Assembly: GCA_035627835.1 (NCBI GenBank)
Contig: DASPKX010000182.1
Coordinates: forward strand, 24,009-88,008
Length of the DNA stretch: 64,000 nucleotides
Reading direction: 5' to 3'
From: DASPKX01 sp035627835
GTDB taxonomy: Bacteria; Verrucomicrobiota; Verrucomicrobiia; Limisphaerales; SXQI01
The notes beneath the pieces were generated by a model. The model was given only the letters and a program-made list of their open reading frames with translations, was not told the origin of the DNA and searched no databases. Below, piece by piece: positions 15,545 to 24,286 of the stretch. A program made the translations under genes and the position numbers. Positions within the stretch are counted from its first letter, which is position 1, and each line of letters opens with the position of its first letter.

Positions 15545-17035
15545 TCACGTCAAAGCTTCCCAATACTCTTCAACTCGCTCGCGGCCACCGCCAGCTTCCG
15601 CAACACGCACCAGAGCCTCAGCGGGGTTGCGGAACTTGATGCCTGCGTAATCCGTGTAGCGCTCGAAAATATGCGGGCCTTCGATGATGCCTTGGAAATC
15701 TTCGGAGGACGGCCCCATCGAAATCACAGGGACAAGGTCCGAGGTGTGTGATCCACTCGTGAAGCTAACCCCAGTGTAATTGGCCAGCACTTGCGAAAGC
15801 GCAGCGGTGTCGGATTTGTACGACTCGTAAAGCGGGGTTCCTTTCTCGTCGATATAGGGCTGAAGCAGTTCCATTCGCTTTGTTGAAGCCTCGTAACCGG
15901 TGGCCTCTTTTAAACGCGCTGCCATCTCCTGGGGCGTTTTCCCTTTCTTCACCTCTTTTACCAACTCGCCGATCGACATCTTGATCTTGGTCGTGTTGGT
16001 GAACAGACGGGGGCTGTCGCGGTACTCAGAGCCCATCCCGTTCAGGCCAGGGTTGCCTGTGCCATGATCAGTGGTGATGACTATAAGCGTTTCCGGGTGC
16101 TCACGTTGAAAGCTGAGGCAGACGTCCAGAGCCTCGTCGAAGCTGATCATCTCATGGGCCGCTCCTGCGGCGTCCATAGCATGGCAGCAATGATCCACCC
16201 GGCCACCTTCAACCTGCAGAATGAAGTTCTCATGGCGGGCCAATTGATTCAGCGCAGCGCGGGTCATCTCCGCCAGGTTCGGAGTTTCAGTCACTTTGAG
16301 CCGGCCACCTTTTACGTCGATGACGTACGGTATATGGCTTTCGGAGAATATGCCGATGGCGCGCTCCTGCTCGCCCATCACGCGCAGCTCCGCAGGGGTC
16401 TGGGCGACGGCGTAACCCGCCGCCTTGAACTCCGCAAAAAGATCGCGTTTATCCTTCCGCGACGACGCTTTGAAAAATTTATGCCCCCCGCCCATCAAAA
16501 CATCGACTCTCCGCTCCAGGTATTGGGCAGCGATCTCATCGGCAAAATCGCGGCTCGCTGTGCAGGCAGCGAACCCGGCGGGCGTGGCGTGAGTAATCTC
16601 GGTTGTGGTCACCAGCCCACGCTTCCATCCGGCATCCTGCATCAGCTCATACAGCGTCACCAACTTCTGCCCTTCGCTGTTCTGATTCACCTTGCCGTTT
16701 GGAATCCGTACGCCCGAACCCCAGACCGAAGACGCAGCGGAAGAATCAGTGACGATTGAGTCTTGCGACCGCATATCCATAAACCCCTGGTGCGCGCCTG
16801 GCATGCGGGTGAGCTTCACGAGGCTCAGCGCGCGGCCGCGTGTGTATTCAGAAAAGTGGTTGCCGCATGAAAGCGTTCCCGAACTCATTCCGTCCGCGAC
16901 CATGTGAATGATCTTTTTAGGGCCTTTTCTCCCGCCACGCGACTGAGGCGATGTGGTTGGCCGGAGATTCGCGCATCCGGCGGCCACCAAAGGCGCCGCG
17001 CTGGCGAGCTGTAAAAATTTGCGTCTGCTGTTCAT
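15545..17035 (-). CDS. Tat-exported alkaline phosphatase
   Basis: The protein has 496 residues. The N-terminus has a twin-arginine type signal (NSRRKFLQLASAAPLVAAGC) with a possible lipobox LVAAGC (Cys21), so it may be a Tat lipoprotein. The alkaline phosphatase core is clear: metal ligand Asp48 in HMVADGM, nucleophile Ser98 in VTDSSAAS, then GGHKFF, EGGRVDHCCHAMD and ITTDHGTGNPG carrying the C-terminal metal-binding residues. The PhoA-type superfamily releases phosphate from organic esters outside the cytoplasm. No Pho-box could be recognised upstream. A cupin gene lies 113 bp upstream in the same direction. Confidence 0.93.
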   Translation of the reverse strand: MNSRRKFLQLASAAPLVAAGCANLRPTTSPQSRGGRKGPKKIIHMVADGMSSGTLSCGNHFSEYTRGRALSLVKLTRMPGAHQGFMDMRSQDSIVTDSSAASSVWGSGVRIPNGKVNQNSEGQKLVTLYELMQDAGWKRGLVTTTEITHATPAGFAACTASRDFADEIAAQYLERRVDVLMGGGHKFFKASSRKDKRDLFAEFKAAGYAVAQTPAELRVMGEQERAIGIFSESHIPYVIDVKGGRLKVTETPNLAEMTRAALNQLARHENFILQVEGGRVDHCCHAMDAAGAAHEMISFDEALDVCLSFQREHPETLIVITTDHGTGNPGLNGMGSEYRDSPRLFTNTTKIKMSIGELVKEVKKGKTPQEMAARLKEATGYEASTKRMELLQPYIDEKGTPLYESYKSDTAALSQVLANYTGVSFTSGSHTSDLVPVISMGPSSEDFQGIIEGPHIFERYTDYAGIKFRNPAEALVRVAEAGGGRERVEEYWEALT

Positions 17036-17148
17036 GCTGAAATTGGAATATAGGTCACTGATCGCGAAAGGTTCCCGGGATTTATGTGGATGCCCGCGCC
17101 AAGCGCAAGCTGTCCAATTGGTATATCACACGATTGTCACACGGCGGC

Positions 17149-17574
17149 TTATGGCCACGGCCTCAACGACCGCCAAGGCTCCTCCGCGCTGACATCCACT
17201 GTGTCCGGTTGCGCGCTTTTCGCTGGCGTGAGAATCGCCAGAAATTCCAAGGTTTCCTCACCAATGTTGTAAGTCGCGTGGACCATTCCCGCTGGGATGT
17301 AAATGGAATCGCCAGGCCCAAGAATCCTCTTCTCTTTTTCGAGCCATTCTTCCCCGCGGCCTTTCAAGATGAAGATGATCTCCTCCATATGCGGGTGGTG
17401 ATGAAATTGATGCGCTTGCCCGGGCGGAAAGTGGGCGCGCACGAATAACAGGTTGGTGTCCTGCACCAGGCCTGGCTTCAGATGCCAATAGCGCACGTGG
17501 TTGGGCAACTGCTCGATTTCCTCCTGCCCTAACGTCACGAAACGTCCAGCAGGCGCATTGTTTCCCAGGGTCAT
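17149..17574 (-). CDS. Cupin domain protein
   Basis: The Met at 17574 (MTLGNNAPAG) is chosen. The longer frame to 17700 would add a Pro/Ser-rich stretch and reach into the intergenic repeat. The 141-residue product has the cupin metal motif: HQFHHHPHMEEIIFILKGRG (first cupin motif, His and Glu ligands), then GPGDSIYIPAGMVHATYNIG (second motif with the final His). It is a single-domain, probably metal-binding beta-barrel. Function unknown. It may be a small sugar or phenolic binding enzyme or a sensor. Located upstream of the alkaline phosphatase gene. Confidence 0.85.
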   Translation of the reverse strand: MTLGNNAPAGRFVTLGQEEIEQLPNHVRYWHLKPGLVQDTNLLFVRAHFPPGQAHQFHHHPHMEEIIFILKGRGEEWLEKEKRILGPGDSIYIPAGMVHATYNIGEETLEFLAILTPAKSAQPDTVDVSAEEPWRSLRPWP

Positions 17575-17656
17575 GCTTTTCAACGTAATCGCATCATGCG
17601 CGTGAAGAAAAGGAGAGAATGATGGTTTGTGCGGAGTTGCGCTCGGGGAACGTCCC

Positions 17657-17688
17657 CCATCCGGTTTCATCCCGACTGCTGATTCCGG
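17657..17688. repeat. Dispersed repeat, copy 1
   Basis: A 32-bp block with the core TTCATCCCGA and later GATTC-GG matches 39605-39636 at about 25 of 33 aligned positions. Both lie in non-coding sequence. In this copy it sits between the cupin start and the orphan terminator at 17747. Confidence 0.5.
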
Positions 17689-17746
17689 CAGCAACGGCAT
17701 TTGCTACAACAGACGCTGTCAGGGATTGGATAAAAAGTGGGACAAG

Positions 17747-17780
17747 GCGGAGCCGGGTGGGATGGCTCCGCTTTTGTTTT
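17747..17780 (+). terminator. Orphan intrinsic terminator
   Basis: GCGGAGCC (17747-17754) pairs with GGCTCCGC (17764-17771), followed by TTTTGTTTT. It is oriented to the plus strand, but no plus-strand gene ends here: the nearest upstream coding sequence, the cupin, is on the minus strand. It may end a small RNA starting near 17580-17650 or act upstream of the DUF748 gene as an attenuator. Confidence 0.7.
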
Positions 17781-17875
17781 ATGAAGGCATCCGACCTGCT
17801 CTCAGGTTTTGCGCGACCGGCGTTTCAGTGCGGCAGGGCATCGAGCCTGCGTTAACTTATTCCCGGGGACTTTTT

Positions 17876-18976
17876 ATGAAGCTGCGCCTACGCAGAAACG
17901 CTGTAATTGGGTTGGCCTTGCTTGTGGTGGCCTTGATTGCGCTCCGACTGGCCCTGCCAGGATTGGTGCGGGACTTCGTGAACAAGAAACTTGCCACCCT
18001 GGATGGCTACCGCGGCCGCGTCGAGGATGTAGATATCGCGCTGATCCGCGGCGCTTACGCCATCAACGATGTTAAGATTCAGAAGCTGAAGGAGGATGTC
18101 CCGGTGCCCTATTTTGAAGCTCCTAAAGTGGAGTTTTCAGTTGAGTGGAAGGAGCTTTTTCATGGCGCGCTCGTGAGCGAGATCGATGTCTATCGAGGCA
18201 AGCTCAACTTCGTCAAAGAACCCCAAAAAAAGACGGACGAACCACAGACCACGAACGACTGGGTTCGCGTTGTCGAAGAGTTGTTCCCGTTCCGCATCAA
18301 TCGGTTCACCATTCATAATGGCGAGGTTTGGTATCACGATTTTCACTCGACCCCGAAGGTGGACATCGCCATCACCAACATGTTCGCGGTGGCCACCAAC
18401 CTGACCAACGCGCGGGATACTAAGCAGGATCTTCCCGCTTCCATTCGGCTTGAGGGTGACAGCATCGGCGGCGGCCAGCTTCAAGCCCACATGAAACTGA
18501 ACCCCCTGGCTTACGAGCCAACGTTCGACATGAACCTGAAGCTCACCAATGTGAACCTGACCGCGCTGAACGATTTCTTCGAGGCTTATGGGAAGGTCGA
18601 TATCGATGGCGGCACTCTCCACTTGTACGGCGAGATGGCCGCTGCGGAAGGCAGCTTCAAGGGTTATGTGAAACCGCTCATGCGCGATGTGAACATCCTC
18701 GAAATCAAGAAGGATAACGAGAATCCGCTAAAGCTTGCCTGGGAAACAATTGTGACCGGCGTGGTCCATCTCTTTTCAAACCAGCCCAAGGACCAGTTTG
18801 CGACGGTCGTGCCGTTCAGCGGCAGGTTTGACGATCCCCAGGTTGGAACATGGGAGACGATTCGCGCAATTTTGAAGAATGCCTTTGTGCAGGCGCTCAG
18901 GCCCGGCCTGGATCAAAACGTGGAACTGAAGCTGGGATCCAAAACTGAGAAGAAAAAGGACAACGCCAAGAAATAG
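17876..18976 (+). CDS. DUF748/AsmA-like membrane-anchored protein
   Basis: The Met at 17876 gives a basic N-terminus (MKLRLRRN) and one TM helix (AVIGLALLVVALIALRLALP). The remainder (366 aa in total) is beta-rich, with LDGYRGRVEDVDIALIRGAY and VSEIDVYRGKLNFVK near the start and FDMNLKLTNVNLTALNDFFE in the middle. This is the pattern of DUF748, a relative of AsmA/TamB-like bridge proteins with repeated short beta segments. Such proteins are implicated in lipid transport or envelope assembly, mostly by similarity. The last residues are Lys-rich. It lies alone, behind an orphan terminator and convergent to topoisomerase IB. Confidence 0.7.
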   Translation: MKLRLRRNAVIGLALLVVALIALRLALPGLVRDFVNKKLATLDGYRGRVEDVDIALIRGAYAINDVKIQKLKEDVPVPYFEAPKVEFSVEWKELFHGALVSEIDVYRGKLNFVKEPQKKTDEPQTTNDWVRVVEELFPFRINRFTIHNGEVWYHDFHSTPKVDIAITNMFAVATNLTNARDTKQDLPASIRLEGDSIGGGQLQAHMKLNPLAYEPTFDMNLKLTNVNLTALNDFFEAYGKVDIDGGTLHLYGEMAAAEGSFKGYVKPLMRDVNILEIKKDNENPLKLAWETIVTGVVHLFSNQPKDQFATVVPFSGRFDDPQVGTWETIRAILKNAFVQALRPGLDQNVELKLGSKTEKKKDNAKK

Positions 18977-19024
18977 GCTACTGACAAAAGCGGCGGCTTG
19001 GGGCTTCACCACAACGAGTGCCGC

Positions 19025-20215
19025 TTAATCGCGGCTCGGCGCCGCCATTGCAACCTGCCGCTGCATGCGCTCTTTCACCCGCCCCTTCCCCTTCTGCCGA
19101 TGCTGAAGCGAAGCCTCCAGTTGCTGCAGCAACGACGGCTTGCTCTTCTCCGCTTCCAATCGTCTCTCGAGCAACTGCAACACCGCTTTCTCCTCAGGCC
19201 GTAGCTGCTCATCCTTAAGGGCAAGGCGGGCGTTCCGCCGCGCCATCTGGATAACAATGCCCTCAAGATAAGCGTCCACCACCGCGGGATGCACGTAACA
19301 CTTTTTGCAAATCGTGGGTGTGTTGCCCAGCCGCTCAGCCACACTTTCAATCGCGCGAATAATATTTTTCTTCGCGGCTTTTTGAGTTGTGGCTTTCTCA
19401 ACCTCCTGCAAAGCCATCGCCGCAAGCACCGTCCCCGCCCAGGTGCGGAAATCTTTCGCGGTGAACTCCTGCCCCGTCACCTCGCGCAGGTACTCATTTA
19501 CGTCCGTGGAGGTGACGTCCAGCTGCCGTCCATTCTCGTCGATATATTGGAACAGCTCCTGCCCCGGCAGATCCTGGCAATGCTTCACAATGCGGGCCAG
19601 GTACGGATCATGTATGTCAATCTGGTGATCTTTGCCGCTCTTTCCCCGGAATTCGAAACGCATGGCACCCCCACGCACCTTCACATGCTTGTCCTGCAAG
19701 GTCGTTAAACCGTATGACTTGTTTGCGCGCGCATACTCCTCGTTGCCTACTCTAATGAAGCCTGTTTCAAGCAGCTTAACAACCGTCGCGAGGATCTTCT
19801 CCCTCGGAAGTCCCGGGCGACCCAAATCCTGCGCAAGCCGTTGCCGGATCTTCGGCAAGGTTTTGGCGAACGCAATCATCCGCGCGTATTTGCTTTCGTC
19901 CCGCACCTCGCGCCAGCGGGGATGATAACGATATTGTTTGCGCCCCCTCGCATCGCGCCCTGTCGCCTGCAAGTGCCCGTCGGGATTGGGGCAAATCCAC
20001 ACTTCTGTCCAAGCCGGGGGAATCGCAAGGCGCTTGATGCGCGCGAGAGTTTCCTCGTCCGTCACTTCGGTGCCGCTGACATCAATGTATTTGAAGGTCT
20101 TCCCCCGCTTCTTGCGGGTGATCCCATGCGACTCATTGCAAATGTAACGAAGCCCAGCGGCGCGCGCCGATAAATCGGGCGCTTTCAGCTCCGCTGCATC
20201 GCTCGCCGCTCGCAT
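19025..20215 (-). CDS. DNA topoisomerase IB (poxvirus-like)
   Basis: The 396-residue protein matches bacterial type IB topoisomerases. The N-terminal domain includes YIDVSGTEVTDEETLARIKR, then IPPAWTEVWICP and RDARGRKQYRYHPRW. The catalytic domain has GNEEYARANKSYGLTTL and DFRTWAGT, and the catalytic Tyr is expected at Tyr307 (KKCYVHPAV), where family members have KxYxHP. It relaxes supercoils by nicking one strand through a 3'-phosphotyrosine. Last ~60 residues form a charged helical tail. Bacterial topoisomerase IB is present only in some lineages and is often scattered, consistent with past transfer. Confidence 0.93.
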   Translation of the reverse strand: MRAASDAAELKAPDLSARAAGLRYICNESHGITRKKRGKTFKYIDVSGTEVTDEETLARIKRLAIPPAWTEVWICPNPDGHLQATGRDARGRKQYRYHPRWREVRDESKYARMIAFAKTLPKIRQRLAQDLGRPGLPREKILATVVKLLETGFIRVGNEEYARANKSYGLTTLQDKHVKVRGGAMRFEFRGKSGKDHQIDIHDPYLARIVKHCQDLPGQELFQYIDENGRQLDVTSTDVNEYLREVTGQEFTAKDFRTWAGTVLAAMALQEVEKATTQKAAKKNIIRAIESVAERLGNTPTICKKCYVHPAVVDAYLEGIVIQMARRNARLALKDEQLRPEEKAVLQLLERRLEAEKSKPSLLQQLEASLQHRQKGKGRVKERMQRQVAMAAPSRD

Positions 20216-20279
20216 GCACCAACCTCCGCTGCTCGAGCCGCTGGAACAACCCGCCGCGCGCCTGTTCCTGCAATCGGGG

Positions 20280-21596
20280 TTAGCGTGAGCGCGTTTCCAC
20301 TGCGATGTCCGGTCGCCGCTCCTTCCAGGTCCGGTTCTTCATATCCCCAAGCCACGGCTGGAAAATGTGCTCATCCAACCGCAACTCCGCGGTCGCGAGC
20401 GGCTGCTCGGAACTCGCTTCCGCCAACACTTTCCCGTCCGGCGCCACAATAAATGTCTTCATGTCGTAACTCGAACTGACCAGGAACACATGGTTCTCGA
20501 TCGCCCGCGCTCGGGCCAAAACTTCGCTCCCGCCCCAAATCGGCAGAAAGAGCGCCTCAGCGCCCTTCAATGCCATCGCTCGCGCCGGTTCTGGAAACTG
20601 CACATCCCAACAAATCATCAGCCCAATCTTTCCAAAGTCCGTCTCAAAAACCGGGTATTCATTCCCTGGCGATAACCCCGCTTCCCACTCCTCACGGGGT
20701 AGATGTGTCTTTCGATACTTGCCCACCAGCTTCCCGTCGCGCCCCAACAGCACCGCCGTGTTGTAAATCACCGCGCCCTCCCGCTCATAGAGGCCCGCGA
20801 CCACATAACTGCGAAGTTGCCTGGCGAGTTTCCCAAGCCGTTCCGTGGTTGGTCCCGGGACGGATTCACTCACCGCCGCGTAGCTTTTGCCGTTTCCAAT
20901 CACGGTGATTCCTTCCGGCAAGCAGAGAATGTCCAACCTCGCGTTACTTTCCGCTTCAGCCAATTTGCAGAACTTCTCGACGGACTCTCCGGCGGACTTT
21001 GTCCCCCTCGGCCGCAGGAAGATGGTTCCCGCGCGAACAACTCGCTTGGACACATCCCGAGCGAGGCCGAAGGAAATGTCATCCCACACAACCGTCGCGT
21101 CCTTCGCGAACCCAATGGCGAGCTGAAGCCGCGCTGCCACCGCCTGCTTCGGAGCCGGGGTCGTCAACGAAACCTGGCGCCACTGCCCATCGCCCTGCCC
21201 GGAAATCGCGAAATCAGGCGCACGCACCAACTCACCTTTTTCATTCAGCCATTCAATCTTCGCGATCACCGACCTGGCATCATGCTGGATGTTGCTGGCT
21301 GCATACCACGCGCTGAACTTGTGCATCTCGCCCGGCGCTATGCTGCGCACTTCGGTCACCCACCCGCCGTGCTCGCTTTCATTTTTCATCTGGATGCGCA
21401 AAGCGCTGGCGCCGCGGCGTCCGCCGCTGGGGACAACATCGAACTTGGGGCTGATCTCCTCACGCGGCGCCCACGTCCTCCAATTCGAATCTGGAAAATT
21501 TTCCGCGCGGAACTCCGCTGCCGGCGCACTGAGTGCGAACAGTAGAGCCATAAAGAGGCCAGCGAGGCGAGCGGCTGGAATGCGCATTGGGTGCAT
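20280..21596 (-). CDS. Secreted nitrilase-family amidohydrolase with N-terminal beta domain
   Basis: The 438-residue protein starts with a signal peptide (MRIPAARLAGLFMALLFALS, cleavage near APAAEF). Met4 is an equally good start. Residues ~28-180 look like a carbohydrate-binding-type beta-sandwich (WRTWAPREEISP, then GASALRIQMKNESEHGGWV, ending VVWDDISFG). The CN-hydrolase domain carries Glu228 (LCLPEGI), Lys296 (KYRKTHLPREEW) and Cys329 (GLMICWDVQFPEPAR), a full catalytic triad. It should cleave an amide or nitrile C-N bond outside the cytoplasm. The joined sandwich domain suggests the substrate is polymeric or surface-bound, which is inference. Confidence 0.9.
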   Translation of the reverse strand: MHPMRIPAARLAGLFMALLFALSAPAAEFRAENFPDSNWRTWAPREEISPKFDVVPSGGRRGASALRIQMKNESEHGGWVTEVRSIAPGEMHKFSAWYAASNIQHDARSVIAKIEWLNEKGELVRAPDFAISGQGDGQWRQVSLTTPAPKQAVAARLQLAIGFAKDATVVWDDISFGLARDVSKRVVRAGTIFLRPRGTKSAGESVEKFCKLAEAESNARLDILCLPEGITVIGNGKSYAAVSESVPGPTTERLGKLARQLRSYVVAGLYEREGAVIYNTAVLLGRDGKLVGKYRKTHLPREEWEAGLSPGNEYPVFETDFGKIGLMICWDVQFPEPARAMALKGAEALFLPIWGGSEVLARARAIENHVFLVSSSYDMKTFIVAPDGKVLAEASSEQPLATAELRLDEHIFQPWLGDMKNRTWKERRPDIAVETRSR

Positions 21597-21679
21597 AGGG
21601 CATCTCTACACGATTGGAGGCGGCCACGCGAGCGCTGGTTCGCATTGCAACTCAATTGCGCATCCCTAAGCTCGCACGC

Positions 21680-21877
21680 ATGGCTCTGTTGCGTGTCACA
21701 CGATCGCTGGAAGGACAAAACGAGGAGATCATCCTCAACACCGCACACATCGTCGTTGCCTTTCCCGACAGGAACAATCCAGCCCGGGGATCGTTCGTGC
21801 AAATGGTCACCGGCACTCCCATCCTCGTGAAAATGACCTTCGACGAGCTTTGGCAGCTCATCCAGCGCGAAACCTGA
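21680..21877 (+). CDS. FlbD-like small protein
   Basis: The Met at 21680 (MALLRVTRSL) is preferred over 21614, because the product then starts like FlbD family peptides: MALLRVTRSLEGQNEEIILN, then AHIVVAFPD and a closing VKMTFDELWQLI. The usual FlbD pattern is I.VTRL.G.e..LN...I...... and a short C-terminal helix. The 65-residue product has no flagellar genes nearby, so a motility role cannot be assumed. The short gap to the sugar dehydrogenase gene (44 bp) would permit co-transcription. Confidence 0.6.
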   Translation: MALLRVTRSLEGQNEEIILNTAHIVVAFPDRNNPARGSFVQMVTGTPILVKMTFDELWQLIQRET

Positions 21878-21921
21878 CCTCCGCGCCCCGGGTCGCCCTT
21901 GTTATTGCCCATTGACCCGCT

Positions 21922-23253
21922 ATGATGCGCGCCGTGACACCAAAAACGATTATTTCCAAGCTCGCCGCTGCGCTCACCATCTGCGCCGCAGCCGCCAGCG
22001 CTTTCGCGGCTGACCAATCGGTCGGCCTCCGCGAGTTTGCTGCAGGCTTCACCTCGCCCGTCACTCTCATCCCTTATCCGGACAATTCCGGCCGATTGCT
22101 GGTGGGGGACCAAATCGGCACCGCCCATATCATCGATAAAGATGGCAAGGTCCGTCCGCAGACGTTTTTGGACGTGCGCACCAAGCTTGCGCAAATCAAG
22201 CAAGGCTTCGACGAGCGCGGCTTGCTGGGCCTCGCATTCCACCCGAAATTCGCCGAGAACGGCCGCCTGTTTGCCTTCTATAGCGGCCGCCTTCGTCCAA
22301 ACGCCCCGCAGGGCTGGAACCATACCGGCAAGCTGGTTGAATACAAAGTGAACCAGCAGAATGCCACCGTCGATTTCTCGTCCGAGAAGCTGATCCTGGA
22401 AGTGGACGAGCCGCAGGACAACCATAACGGTGGCCAGATCGCTTTCGGGCCTGACGGGCACCTTTATCTCGCTCTAGGCGACGGCGGCGGGGCAAACGAC
22501 ATGGGCCTCGGTCATGAGCCGGAAGGCAACGCCCAGCGCACTGACAATTTGCTCGGCAAAATTCTTCGCCTCGACATCGATTCAAAGCAGCCTTACGGCA
22601 TCCCGCAGGACAATCCCTTCGCCACCAATGGCAAAGGCCGTCCAGAGATTTACGCTTACGGCCTCCGCAATCCATGGCGCTTCTCCTTCGATCGCGGCGG
22701 CTCCCGTCAGCTCTTCGCAGCGGACGTTGGCCAAAACATGTGGGAAGAAGTGAACATCATCGTCAAAGGCGGCAACTATGGCTGGCGCGTGCGCGAAGGC
22801 TTCCACTGCTTCGATCCAAAGAGCCCTGAAAAGCCTCCGCAGGACTGCCCGAAGGTGGGCGCTCTCGGTGAGCCTCTCCTCGATCCCGCTTTCGAATACC
22901 GCAACATGAAGAACAACTCTCCTGAAGGGGAGAAGCTCGGCATCTCCATCAATGGCGGTTACGTCTATCGCGGCAAAGCCCTCCCGCATCTCACCGGCAA
23001 ATATGTCTTCGCCGACTGGTCCCAGAACTGGGCGCTCGGCATGGGCGTGATGCTTCTTGCCACTCCGCCCGACAGCGCCAACGGCAAATGGACCGTGAAG
23101 CAACTCGCCCTTGCCTCGCACGAAAAAGGCACGATTCAAGGCTACATCGTTGGCATGGGCGAAGACGCTGACGGCGAACTTTACGTTCTTACGAACGCCT
23201 CCAACGGATTGGTCGGCAAGACCGGCAAGGTTTACAAGCTCGTCCCAATGTGA
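21922..23253 (+). CDS. Periplasmic PQQ-type sugar dehydrogenase (Gdh/Yli family)
   Basis: 443 residues with a signal peptide (TIISKLAAALTICAAAASAF, cleavage near AFAADQS). The beta-propeller is typical of soluble aldose sugar dehydrogenases: FAAGFTSPVTLIPYPD, GLLGLAFHPKFAENGRLFAF, DNHNGGQIAFGPDGHLYLAL, GDGGGANDMGLGHE and YAYGLRNPWRFSFDRG. The motifs GLLGxAxHPxF, NHxGGxxxFGPDGxLYxxxGDGG and GxRNPWRxSFD are known hallmarks of the family. It oxidises sugars with PQQ or a similar cofactor in the periplasm, but PQQ synthesis genes are not in the window. Start at an ATG with the alternative Met four bases on. Confidence 0.9.
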   Translation: MMRAVTPKTIISKLAAALTICAAAASAFAADQSVGLREFAAGFTSPVTLIPYPDNSGRLLVGDQIGTAHIIDKDGKVRPQTFLDVRTKLAQIKQGFDERGLLGLAFHPKFAENGRLFAFYSGRLRPNAPQGWNHTGKLVEYKVNQQNATVDFSSEKLILEVDEPQDNHNGGQIAFGPDGHLYLALGDGGGANDMGLGHEPEGNAQRTDNLLGKILRLDIDSKQPYGIPQDNPFATNGKGRPEIYAYGLRNPWRFSFDRGGSRQLFAADVGQNMWEEVNIIVKGGNYGWRVREGFHCFDPKSPEKPPQDCPKVGALGEPLLDPAFEYRNMKNNSPEGEKLGISINGGYVYRGKALPHLTGKYVFADWSQNWALGMGVMLLATPPDSANGKWTVKQLALASHEKGTIQGYIVGMGEDADGELYVLTNASNGLVGKTGKVYKLVPM

Positions 23254-23268
23254 GGAGCTGCATTTCCT

Positions 23269-23595
23269 GTGAGTGAAAAGTTAGCTGGAGCCAAGCTCCG
23301 CCACCTCAAAGCCCTCGCGCAAAAGCTCGACCCGCTTTTGCACGTCGGCAAGAACCGCCTCAGCCCGGCGTTCGTGCAGAGCGTCAACGACGCCCTCGAT
23401 CGCCGCGAGCTGATCAAAGTGAAATTCGCCGAGTTCAAAGAAGAGAAGAAAGAACTTGCGAAAGAGCTATCCGAAGCGACAAACAGCGTCGTGATCCAGG
23501 CCGTTGGGCACGTGGTTGTCCTCTTCCGCGAAAACGCTGACCCAGCCAAACGCGTCATCTTCAAGCCAGGCCGGGTGGACCCATCCGACGGCTAA
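23269..23595 (+). CDS. yhbY: YhbY/CRS1 RNA-binding protein
   Basis: Starts with GTG at 23269, with a GAGGAG site at 23252-23257 overlapping the preceding gene's stop. 108 residues: LRHLKALAQKLDPLLHVGKN, LSPAFVQSVNDALDRRELIK, then a VIQAVGHVVVLFRE strand and a C-terminal RVIFK. This is the CRM domain, with the GxxGL...v...l..HELIKv pattern adapted as HVGKNRLSPAFV...LDRRELIKVK. It assists 50S ribosome assembly. The overlap with the dehydrogenase gene by RBS suggests co-transcription although the functions differ. Confidence 0.92.
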   Translation: MSEKLAGAKLRHLKALAQKLDPLLHVGKNRLSPAFVQSVNDALDRRELIKVKFAEFKEEKKELAKELSEATNSVVIQAVGHVVVLFRENADPAKRVIFKPGRVDPSDG

Positions 23596-23624
23596 ACATC
23601 CCACATCCGAGCCCGTGCACTGCA

Positions 23625-23655
23625 TGGTAGGCCCGGTCCCCTGACCGGGCGTTCC
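23625..23655. repeat. GGCCCGG palindrome element, copy 1
   Basis: TGGTAG followed by GCCCGGT (23631-23637), a 6-nt loop and ACCGGGC (23644-23650). The same block with small changes occurs at 62295-62323. It lies in the 123-bp gap between yhbY and yajQ and is not followed by a T-run. Confidence 0.6.
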
Positions 23656-23718
23656 TTCCATCCGCACTTTCCACGCTCACTCTCGACAACACCCATTGCC
23701 CTTCCTAGCATCCGCCCC

Positions 23719-24204
23719 ATGCCGTCATTCGACATAGTTTCGGAAGTGAACTCGATGGAAGTCGAGAACGCGGTCAACCAGGCCAAGAAAGAATTGGCCA
23801 CCCGCTTCGACTTCAAAGGGAGCAAAGCCGAGATCATCCTCGAAAAGAACGAAATCAAGCTCACCGCCGAGGACCAATTCCGCATCAAGACCCTGGAAGA
23901 AATCGTCCTCTCCAAGCTCGGCAAGCGCGGGATCAGCATGAAGAACATCGACCGCCCCGATCCCGACATTTCACCTCTTGGCCACGCGCGTCTCACCCTT
24001 AAGATCAAGCAGGGCATCGAAACCGCTGTTGCCAAACAGGTCACCACCTTTGTCCGCGACACCAAGCTGAAGGTCACCACTCAGATCATGGACGAGAAAG
24101 TCCGCGTGACCGGCAAAAGCCGTGACGACTTGCAAGAGGTGATCGCGGCGGTGAAAGCTCACGAATTCCCGCTGGCGCTCAGTTTCAACAACTTCCGCGA
24201 TTAA
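23719..24204 (+). CDS. yajQ: YajQ family nucleotide-binding protein (DUF520)
   Basis: 161 residues with the family start MPSFDIVSEVNSMEVENAVNQ, then ELATRFDFKGSK and a C-terminal KVTTQIMDEKVRVTGKSRDD...LPLALSFNNFRD-like end. These are near-universal hallmarks of YajQ/XC_3703 proteins, built of two ferredoxin-like domains. Some members bind cyclic di-GMP and act with transcription factors. Others are linked to tRNA or nucleotide binding, so the precise role here is open. It sits between yhbY and nusB. Confidence 0.95.
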   Translation: MPSFDIVSEVNSMEVENAVNQAKKELATRFDFKGSKAEIILEKNEIKLTAEDQFRIKTLEEIVLSKLGKRGISMKNIDRPDPDISPLGHARLTLKIKQGIETAVAKQVTTFVRDTKLKVTTQIMDEKVRVTGKSRDDLQEVIAAVKAHEFPLALSFNNFRD

Positions 24205-24286
24205 CCTTCCCGTATCATCGCAAAACGTAACAGACAAACAGGGTCTCCGGGCTTGCTCCCGCTCGACCCGCAACCAATCTTAATGC

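Noticed and set aside
21614..21679. Earlier start for the FlbD-like peptide
   Set aside because: The family similarity begins at 21680, and the upstream residues look like read-through of intergenic sequence.
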